From the NCBI GenBank assembly GCA_945787655.1, contig CALZIJ010000037.1, positions 1-37,618 of the forward strand: DNA of 37,618 nucleotides, given 5' to 3'. Each line of letters starts with the position of its first letter. Position 1 is the first letter of the stretch. The notes beneath the pieces were generated by a model that saw only the letters and a list, made by a program, of their open reading frames with translations, searched no databases and was not told where the DNA came from. This document shows, piece by piece, positions 23,979 to 30,432 of the stretch. The translations under genes and the position numbers were made by a program. The DNA is from Nitrospiria bacterium. Lineage in GTDB: Bacteria; Nitrospirota; Nitrospiria; SBBL01; JAADHI01.

Positions 23979-25622
23979 ATGAAAGCAAGTGACCTCTTTA
24001 TCAAATGCCTTGAAAATGAAGGTGTCGAATTCATTTTCGGCATTCCCGGAGAAGAAAACCTCGACCTCCTCGAGTCCATTCGTCATTCGTCTATCAAACT
24101 GGTTTTAACGCGGCATGAACAGGGTGCAGGTTTCATGGCTGCGACTTACGGCCGCCTGACAGGGAAGGCCGGTGTTTGTCTCGCCACACTCGGACCGGGC
24201 GCCACCAATTTTGTCACTTGTACATCCTATGCCCTTTTGGGCGGCATGCCGGTTTTGTTTATTACCGGGCAGAAACCCATCAAAAAAAGTAAACAGGGCC
24301 GGTTTCAAATCATTGACGTTGTTCAAATGATGAAGCCGATTACCAAGTTTTCAAAACAAATCGTGGATGCAAACAACATCCCGCACTTAATTCGTGATTC
24401 GTTCAGAATTGCACAATCAGAGAAACCGGGATCGGTTCACCTTGAGCTTCCCGAAGACATCGCAGCCGAAGAAACTCACCGACTGCCCTTTGAGGTCACC
24501 CAGGTCGATCCGCCACGGGCGGCATGGCACGCAGTGGAAATCGCAGCCAAAATGATTGAACAGGCTGAGCGGCCCCTCTTGCTGATCGCCTCCGGAGCGA
24601 ACCGAAATGAAATAAACGAGGAACTTCAACTGTTTTTAGAAAAAACAGGGATTTATTTTTGCAATACACAAATGGGAAAAGGGGTCGTGGATGAACGCCA
24701 CCCCCAGTTTTTAGGCACCGCGGCACTCTCCAATGATGACTACCTCCACTGCGCCATTAACCGGGCCGACCTGATTATCAATGTCGGTCATGATGTCACA
24801 GAAAAGCCTCCCTTTTTTATGGATGAAAGCGGGCGGCTAAAAGTCATTCATATCAGCTTTTACCCCGCTCAAATGGACGACATCTATTTCCCTCAGCATG
24901 AGGTGATCGGCTGCCTGAAAACCAATCTTGAAAAATTAACCCAAAAAATAAATCCCTCAGCAGAATGGAACTTTGACTACTATCAACGGATCAAGCTTGA
25001 AATCGAAAACCATGTCTACCACCCTGCGCCCAATGGAACCTTTCCAAACACGCCGCAGAAAATCGTCTCCGAAATCCGGGAAACGGTTGAAGACAATGCG
25101 ATTCTGGCCTTTGATAACGGGATGTACAAAATCTGGTTCGCCCGACATTACAAGGCATTTCATCCCAACACGGTTCTTTTGGATAACGCACTCGCCACCA
25201 TGGGAGCAGGGCTGCCGGTCGCTATCGGCGCAAAACTCGTTTATCCCCACCGGCAAGTCCTGGCCATCTGCGGCGACGGCGGCTTTATGATGAACAGTCA
25301 GGAAATGGAAACCGCCGTGCGCCTCAACCTCCATTTAGTTGTTATTATTTTAAGGGACAATGCCTATGGCATGATTAAATGGAAACAGGCCGGGGAGCAT
25401 TTTAGTGACTTCGGGCTTGATTTCGGCAATCCCGACTTTGTGTTATATGCGCAAAGTTACGGAGCCCAGGGCCACCGCATCACCCAAAACGGAGAGCTGC
25501 CCAAAACACTTCATGAATGCCTGAAAGTACGGGCGGTTCACCTGATCGAAGTCCCGATAGACTACACTGAAAACGCCAGGGTTTTTTACCAGGAACTCAA
25601 AGCAAAAACCTGTCTGCTGTAG
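23979..25622 (+). CDS. Acetolactate synthase large-subunit-like TPP enzyme
   Basis: A 547-residue thiamine-diphosphate enzyme with the usual three-domain order. The catalytic Glu47 is in TRHEQGAGFMA; GPGATNF and LLGGMPVLFITGQ follow; the TPP/Mg motif begins GDGGFMMNSQEM and closes at NAYGM about 30 residues later. The overall pattern is that of the acetolactate synthase group, but without a regulatory-subunit gene beside it, and the protein is shorter than typical IlvB. Possible activities are acetolactate synthesis (AlsS-like) or another 2-oxoacid decarboxylation/carboligation. The ribosome site GAAAGG is 7 bases before the ATG. The aldehyde dehydrogenase gene follows after 29 bases, suggesting that the enzyme makes an aldehyde oxidised by its neighbour. 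Confidence 0.88.
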   Translation: MKASDLFIKCLENEGVEFIFGIPGEENLDLLESIRHSSIKLVLTRHEQGAGFMAATYGRLTGKAGVCLATLGPGATNFVTCTSYALLGGMPVLFITGQKPIKKSKQGRFQIIDVVQMMKPITKFSKQIVDANNIPHLIRDSFRIAQSEKPGSVHLELPEDIAAEETHRLPFEVTQVDPPRAAWHAVEIAAKMIEQAERPLLLIASGANRNEINEELQLFLEKTGIYFCNTQMGKGVVDERHPQFLGTAALSNDDYLHCAINRADLIINVGHDVTEKPPFFMDESGRLKVIHISFYPAQMDDIYFPQHEVIGCLKTNLEKLTQKINPSAEWNFDYYQRIKLEIENHVYHPAPNGTFPNTPQKIVSEIRETVEDNAILAFDNGMYKIWFARHYKAFHPNTVLLDNALATMGAGLPVAIGAKLVYPHRQVLAICGDGGFMMNSQEMETAVRLNLHLVVIILRDNAYGMIKWKQAGEHFSDFGLDFGNPDFVLYAQSYGAQGHRITQNGELPKTLHECLKVRAVHLIEVPIDYTENARVFYQELKAKTCLL

Positions 25623-25651
25623 ACGGCTTTTAAACCATCAAGGAGATGCTC

Positions 25652-27043
25652 ATGGAAAAGATCGATATCCTGAATCCTTTCGATCAATCACTCATCGAAA
25701 CCCTTCCCTTTGAAAGCAAAGAATCTGTCTTCAAAAAATTAGAGACGGCAGACCAGCTTTTTCAAAACCCTTCAAAACAACTCCCCAAATATGAGCGGAT
25801 TCAAATCCTGCAAAACCTGGGAAAAAAAATAGAAGCTGATGCGGAGCGTTTTGCCCAGGAGGCTGCGGCCGAAGGCGGAAAACCCATCGTCGATTCCCGC
25901 GTGGAAATCGCCCGGGCCATCGACGGCATTCAAATCGCGATTCGGGAATTGACTCAACTCAAAGGGGAAGAAATCACCATGGGAATTACGCCTTCCTCTA
26001 CCCAGCGCATGGCAGTGACCATTCGGCAGCCCAGAGGGGTCGTGCTCTCCATCAGCGCATTTAATCATCCGTTTAATTTAATTATTCATCAAGTCATTCC
26101 CGCCATTGCCGTGGGTTGTCCTGTATTGGTCAAACCCGCTTTAACGACGCCGCTCTCCTGCCGCACCATTGTCGATTTACTCTATGAAGCGGGGCTACCC
26201 AAAGACTGGTGCGCCATGATATTTTGCGATAATGAGGTGACCGGCAAACTGGTATCCGACCCGCGTGTGTCCTTCCTCACGTTCATTGGTTCTGAAAAAG
26301 TCGGCTGGATGCTGCGTTCCCAGTTGGCGCCCGGCGCCACCTGTGCTCTGGAGCATGGCGGGCTGGCTCCTGTCATTTTTGACAAAACGGCGGATATGAC
26401 CACCAGCATCCCGCCGCTTGTGAAAGGGGGATACTATCACGCGGGCCAAGTCTGCGTCTCCGTGCAGCGGATTTACATTGAAAACAGCGTGGCAAAAGAT
26501 TTTATATCGCAATTCACAATGGCTGTCGAAAAACTTAAAACCGGCAGCCAACTGGATGATACGACCGAAGTCGGCCCGCTCATTTTACCTCGTGAAGTGG
26601 ATCGTGTGCAGACATGGGTGTCTGAAGCCGTGGCCGCGGGCGCTGAACTCACCATTGGCGGCAGCAAGATTTCGGAAAGTTGTTACCAACCCACGGTTTT
26701 GATCAATCCACCCGAAGACGCCAAGGTTTCGCAACAGGAAATTTTTGGTCCGGTCGTGTGTCTTTACACCTATGATACGCTGGACGAGGCCATTCGCCGC
26801 GCCAACGGTCCGGAGGTTTGCTTTCAATCCGCCATCTTTACCAAAGAAATTGACCCGGCTTTTGAAGCGGCGAGGCGCCTGAACGCGCTTGCGGTGATGG
26901 TCAATGACCACACGGCTTTCCGCGTCGACTGGATGCCCTTCGGAGGCGCAAAAAAATCCGGTCTCGGCATCGGAGGGATCGGCTATTCCATGAAAGACAT
27001 GACTTTGGAAAAATTGCTCGTATTTAAATCGGGAAGCTTGTGA
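25652..27043 (+). CDS. NAD(P)-dependent aldehyde dehydrogenase family protein
   Basis: The protein is 463 residues, slightly shorter than standard ALDHs. The Rossmann-side segment SAFNHPFNLIIHQVIPAI and GSEKVGWML are in place; Glu234 (LEHGG, where LELGG is usual) and the nucleophile Cys268 (GQVCVSVQR) are present, with EIFGPVVCLY and MPFGGAKKSGLG near the end. It should oxidise an aldehyde to an acid through a thioester. The ATG at 25652 is chosen: AGGAG ends 6 bases before it, whereas the ATG at 25646 directly abuts that site. It lies behind the TPP enzyme on one transcript. Confidence 0.93.
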   Translation: MEKIDILNPFDQSLIETLPFESKESVFKKLETADQLFQNPSKQLPKYERIQILQNLGKKIEADAERFAQEAAAEGGKPIVDSRVEIARAIDGIQIAIRELTQLKGEEITMGITPSSTQRMAVTIRQPRGVVLSISAFNHPFNLIIHQVIPAIAVGCPVLVKPALTTPLSCRTIVDLLYEAGLPKDWCAMIFCDNEVTGKLVSDPRVSFLTFIGSEKVGWMLRSQLAPGATCALEHGGLAPVIFDKTADMTTSIPPLVKGGYYHAGQVCVSVQRIYIENSVAKDFISQFTMAVEKLKTGSQLDDTTEVGPLILPREVDRVQTWVSEAVAAGAELTIGGSKISESCYQPTVLINPPEDAKVSQQEIFGPVVCLYTYDTLDEAIRRANGPEVCFQSAIFTKEIDPAFEAARRLNALAVMVNDHTAFRVDWMPFGGAKKSGLGIGGIGYSMKDMTLEKLLVFKSGSL

Positions 27044-27163
27044 GCAACTCCTGTCTTATCTGGGTTTGTACTCAAAATTGACCCTGAAGAGAGGCCCATG
27101 ATAAGCTGTGATCAGGTTTGTTCATAAACATCGCTCTTTTCAATTTAAGGAGAAAGACCCACA

Positions 27164-27781
27164 ATGATAGAAATTACCGAATTTGCAAAAAAAAGGATCG
27201 AAGTCTTAATGCAAGACCAGCACGACAATCACAACAAGGAAATTTCAGGGCTCAGGCTCACCATGAACGGCAGAGTTCCCGATGTTGAGTATGCCTTGTC
27301 CTTCGTTGAAAAAGGCAAAGAAGAGGCCGGAGATATTTCGGTTGAAACCAATGGCATTACTGTTTTCATGGAACTTAAAAATGGGAAATTCCTTGAAGAT
27401 GTGAAAATTGATTTCGTCCAAACCCTGCAACAAACCGGCTTTAAAGTTGAAAACCCCAAAGTCGTTCCGGTCAAGACTGCGGCCCCGGAAACGCCCCCGA
27501 AACTGGACACCCCTGAAGCCATGGCCGTGCAGAAAGTGCTCGACACGGAAATCAACCCCGGTGTCGCCTCACACGGCGGGCACATCAGCCTGATTGACGT
27601 AAAAGATGATGTCGCCTATGTTCAGCTGGGCGGCGGATGCCAGGGCTGCGGCATGGCCAGCGTGACCTTGCAGCAGGGCGTGATTACGGCCATACAAAAG
27701 GCCGTGCCTTCCATTAAAAACGTCATGGACGTGACAGACCATGCGGGCGGGACCAATCCCTATTATTCTCCGGGGAAATAA
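27164..27781 (+). CDS. nfuA: Fe-S biogenesis protein NfuA-type
   Basis: The 205-residue protein has an A-type (IscA/HesB-like) N-terminal domain at about 1-95 and a NifU-like C-terminal domain at about 115-195 with GGGCQGCGMA (Cys159, Cys162). The N-terminal domain lacks the three cysteines of true A-type carriers, as in Escherichia coli NfuA. The Nfu domain binds a [4Fe-4S] cluster across a dimer and delivers it to client enzymes. A Pro/Ala-rich linker (AAPETPPKLDTPEA) joins the domains. GGAG lies 11 bases before the ATG. It is six bases from the following ATP-grasp gene. Confidence 0.92.
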   Translation: MIEITEFAKKRIEVLMQDQHDNHNKEISGLRLTMNGRVPDVEYALSFVEKGKEEAGDISVETNGITVFMELKNGKFLEDVKIDFVQTLQQTGFKVENPKVVPVKTAAPETPPKLDTPEAMAVQKVLDTEINPGVASHGGHISLIDVKDDVAYVQLGGGCQGCGMASVTLQQGVITAIQKAVPSIKNVMDVTDHAGGTNPYYSPGK

Positions 27782-27786
27782 CCTCC

Positions 27787-29022
27787 TTGAGGTCGTACCT
27801 CCTGCTCCTGATTCCCAGTGATACCTACCGCGCGGCTGATTTTCTTTCCGCGGCCAATGCGGTTGGGATCGAGGTGATCGTTGCCTGCGACCAGCATCAA
27901 ACCCTGGAACAGACGGTCTCTGGTAAACTACTGACGCTTGATTTTCTGGATTTATCCGCTTCTATAAAACGGGTAACCGCTTTTTCTAAAGATTATCCAA
28001 TCGCGGCAGTTGTCCCCACCGAAGAGTCAGCGACCCTTCTGGCAACAGCCCTTTCTGAAGCCCTGCATTTGCCGCATAATCCCCTTTCTGCGGTGGAAGC
28101 CTCTGGCAATAAAAGAAAATTACGCGAATGCTTCAAAGACAAAGGGCTGCCCTGTCCTGATTTTCAGGTCCATCCGCTCAATCAGCCTCCCGAAACCATC
28201 GCCCAATCGCTGGCCTACCCTGTTGTATTGAAACCCACCAGTCTTTCAGGAAGCCAGGGCGTCATTCGAGCGGACAATCCGGCATCCTTTCTCGCCGCAT
28301 TCAAGCGCATTAAACATCTATTAAACCATCCCGATACAATCCGGCGAAAAGGCAAATCGCCTGAAGAAATCCTGATCGAACAGTATATTCCCGGTCAAGA
28401 AGTGGCTTTGGAAGGCCTTTTAAACAACGGAGTCCTTTCCTGCCTGGCCCTGTTTGACAAACCCGACCCGCTTGAAGGCCCTTATTTTGAGGAAACGCTT
28501 TATGTCACACCGTCCCGGCTGCCGCAAGCCCTTCAAGAAAAAGTGATCACCGCCGTGTCTGCGGGAACCAAAGCCCTGGGATTAAAAGAAGGACCAGTCC
28601 ATGCGGAAATCCGTGTAAACGGGAACACCCCTGTGGTGATTGAAATAGCAGCCCGCTCCATCGGAGGCCGCTGCGCCAGCGTATTACGTTTTGGCACGGG
28701 ATATTCTTTGGAACACATTATCCTCAACCATGCGCTGGGAAGCCCCATCCCCTCCCTTCAACGTGAAAAACAGGCCGCCGGTGTCATGATGATCCCGATT
28801 CCGAAAGCCGGTATTTTAAAAGAAATTCAGGGACTCACCACTGCGAAACAGGTCGAAGGGGTCATAGGAATTGAAATGACCTCACTCCTGGGGCAAACCC
28901 TGATTCCCTTGCCGGAAGGACGGCACTATCTCGGTTTTATTTTTGCCAAAGGGCCGTCTCCCGAACACGTGGAAGCCGCCCTGAGACAGGCTCACCAGGC
29001 CCTGAGTTTTGTCATCTCATGA
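27787..29022 (+). CDS. ATP-grasp carboxylate-amine ligase
   Basis: A 411-residue protein with the three-part ATP-grasp layout: an N-terminal pre-grasp region (LLLIPSDTYRAADFL), YPVVLKPTSLSGSQGV at about 148-163 with the ATP-binding Lys and flexible loop, EEILIEQYIPGQEVALEG and VHAEIRVNG, VVIEIAARSIGGR for Mg2+ and ATP binding. This is the pattern of L-amino-acid/dipeptide ligases and PurK/BacD-like enzymes. The substrates are unknown. The start is TTG at 27787, with GGGGAA about 9 bases upstream inside the end of nfuA, so translation may be coupled. It converges on a tetR gene 95 bases away. Confidence 0.9.
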   Translation: MRSYLLLLIPSDTYRAADFLSAANAVGIEVIVACDQHQTLEQTVSGKLLTLDFLDLSASIKRVTAFSKDYPIAAVVPTEESATLLATALSEALHLPHNPLSAVEASGNKRKLRECFKDKGLPCPDFQVHPLNQPPETIAQSLAYPVVLKPTSLSGSQGVIRADNPASFLAAFKRIKHLLNHPDTIRRKGKSPEEILIEQYIPGQEVALEGLLNNGVLSCLALFDKPDPLEGPYFEETLYVTPSRLPQALQEKVITAVSAGTKALGLKEGPVHAEIRVNGNTPVVIEIAARSIGGRCASVLRFGTGYSLEHIILNHALGSPIPSLQREKQAAGVMMIPIPKAGILKEIQGLTTAKQVEGVIGIEMTSLLGQTLIPLPEGRHYLGFIFAKGPSPEHVEAALRQAHQALSFVIS

Positions 29023-29117
29023 AACAAGCCGGGCAGCCTCCTGATCAACACCGTCCTTCATTCGCGCTGAGGACAAACGAGGGCGCTGAACAAAAACGCG
29101 GCCAAGCGCATCAAACC

Positions 29118-29702
29118 TTAATCTTCAAACACGTGAAAACCCTGCTCGGCAATGCTGCAAAGCATTGTCTCATCCGGACAAACTTTAGAAAGCAAACACA
29201 AACCGGCTTGCAGGGTAATGAGATACATCGCAATCGCTTTAAGGTCTTTTTCGGGGGAAAGCTCGCCTTGTCCGACGGCTCGCACAAGGACGGACTGAAA
29301 GAGTTCAATGATATCTTGCATACGTTTTTGCAAGATATCCTTCATAGGCGCATTGTTTTGATCCAGTCCGGCAATGTTGTTGACCATAAGACAGCCTTTG
29401 GCCTCCGGGTCAACCACCTTATTTTTACAGATATCTAAAAACATTTTTTTGATGGCCGGGATCACCGGATCACCGGGCTTGAGGTGTTCCAACGGGGCAC
29501 AAGGGGAAATGGGCATGTATGAAGCCACAACCTCATCAAAAACCGTGTCCTTGTCGGCAAAGCTGTTATAGAAACTGGAGCGGCTGATCCCCATTTCCTG
29601 GGCGAGTTCCTGGACGGATACCGCGTTGTAACCTTTTTTCCAAAAGAGATCCCGCGCTTTTTCAGTCACTTTTTTTCGATCAAATTTCTGTGGTCTTGCC
29701 AT
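29118..29702 (-). CDS. TetR-family regulator of the RND export operon
   Basis: The 194-residue protein has an N-terminal TetR helix-turn-helix with recognition segment ISRSSFYNSFADK at about 38-50 and an all-helical ligand domain with AKGCLMVNN. It is of the same subgroup as the regulator at 23168-23773. AGGA lies 9 bases before the ATG. It is divergent from the YgaP-like/RND operon, and two sites with a GTAC core sit in the shared upstream region, so repression of itself and the operon is likely. The ligand is unknown, but with a transporter target it may be a compound exported by the pump. Confidence 0.93.
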   Translation of the reverse strand: MARPQKFDRKKVTEKARDLFWKKGYNAVSVQELAQEMGISRSSFYNSFADKDTVFDEVVASYMPISPCAPLEHLKPGDPVIPAIKKMFLDICKNKVVDPEAKGCLMVNNIAGLDQNNAPMKDILQKRMQDIIELFQSVLVRAVGQGELSPEKDLKAIAMYLITLQAGLCLLSKVCPDETMLCSIAEQGFHVFED

Positions 29703-29767
29703 ATCAAATCATCCTGCTTTTTATGGGTTTTTAATCAATCCTTTTGTAAAGGATAACAAAATTTCTG

Positions 29768-29779
29768 TTTTGTACAAAA
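29768..29779. promoter_or_regulatory. Operator 1, 12-bp perfect palindrome
   Basis: TTTTGTACAAAA is a perfect palindrome in the tetR/RND upstream region. It lies downstream of a minus-strand TATAAT (complement of 29793-29798), a position that would block the tetR transcript, consistent with autoregulation. Confidence 0.65.
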
Positions 29780-29795
29780 TAGAACAAAATAATTA

Positions 29796-29824
29796 TAGAC
29801 AATAGTGTACAAAACCATTATACT
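29796..29824 (+). promoter_or_regulatory. Promoter of the RND export operon
   Basis: TAGACA (29796-29801, 5 of 6), a 17-base spacer and TATACT (29819-29824, 5 of 6). The start should be near 29831, which gives a leader of about 140 bases that contains the 32-bp palindrome. Confidence 0.65.
29803..29814. promoter_or_regulatory. Operator 2, same motif inside the operon promoter
   Basis: TAGTGTACAAAA matches the palindrome of operator 1 at 10 of 12 positions. It fills most of the spacer of the operon promoter, 35 bases centre to centre from operator 1. Confidence 0.6.
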
Positions 29825-29843
29825 GAACTTAACAACTGAGAGC

Positions 29844-29875
29844 AAACCAGGTTCAGAAATTTCTGAACCTGGTTT
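29844..29875. repeat. 32-bp perfect palindrome in the leader of the export operon
   Basis: All 16 bases on each side of the centre at 29859/29860 pair, with CCAGGTTCAGAA on the left arm; the right arm runs into TTTTT. As RNA it would be a stem of about 14 bp with a tiny loop and a U-run, beginning about 13 bases after the predicted start, so it can act as an attenuator. It could equally be a protein-binding palindrome. Confidence 0.7.
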
Positions 29876-29970
29876 TTCAGGAACCCGGTGTTGCCGTTCA
29901 AAGGATAAATCGCCGGGAAAAGGCCGTAAACTTATCAGGCTTGTTTTTTGGCAGAAAAGGAGAAGAGAAG

Positions 29971-30159
29971 ATGACCATTGAACGCACGCTTCGGTTGATT
30001 GCCGGAACATTCATCATTTTAAGTCTGACCCTGGCGCAGGTTCACAGCCCCTACTGGCTGTTATTCACTGCCTTTGTCGGATTAAATCTAGTTCAATCGG
30101 GGTTCACCAACATGTGGTTTTTAAAAAAGCTTGGCCTGCATCATACGGCCAGCGCATAA
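29971..30159 (+). CDS. Small YgaP-like membrane protein (DUF2892)
   Basis: A 62-residue protein with two hydrophobic helices (LIAGTFIILSLTLAQV and WLLFTAFVGLNLVQSGF), as in the DUF2892 membrane domain found at the end of rhodanese YgaP. The usual CP motif after the second helix is replaced by NMWFLKKLGL. ATG at 29971 is chosen because AAGGAG lies nine bases upstream; a TTG at 29941 in the same frame has no support. First gene of the export operon. Confidence 0.82.
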   Translation: MTIERTLRLIAGTFIILSLTLAQVHSPYWLLFTAFVGLNLVQSGFTNMWFLKKLGLHHTASA

Positions 30160-30177
30160 TGAAAAGGAGGAAAGATC

Positions 30178-30408
30178 ATGAAATGTAATGTCGGCAAAAA
30201 AGATAAAATCGCACGCATTATTTTGGGTGTTGTAGTCATCGGCGCCGGAGTCGTAACCGGCAGTTGGTGGGGCGCAATCGGTCTGGTGCCACTTTTGACC
30301 GGTTTGACGGGCCGGTGCCCGGCCTATCGCCTTTTCGGGTTTTCGACGTGTTCGAAAACGCGCGAGACATACGAAGACAGTACATTCTCCGGCCACAGCG
30401 TCGGCTAA
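30178..30408 (+). CDS. Second YgaP-like membrane protein (DUF2892)
   Basis: The 76-residue product starts MKCNVGKKDKIARIILG, which is the typical DUF2892 opening, then has two hydrophobic stretches (VVVIGAGVVTGSWWGAIGLVPLLTG is split by a short turn) and the conserved end GRCPAYRLFGFSTC. The three cysteines may bind metal or be redox-active. A strong AGGAGG precedes the ATG. It is paired with the related gene 18 bases upstream and followed after 24 bases by the RND gene. Function of the family is not known. Confidence 0.88.
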   Translation: MKCNVGKKDKIARIILGVVVIGAGVVTGSWWGAIGLVPLLTGLTGRCPAYRLFGFSTCSKTRETYEDSTFSGHSVG

Positions 30409-30432
30409 GCAGAAGTTGAGAAAGGGCGTCTC

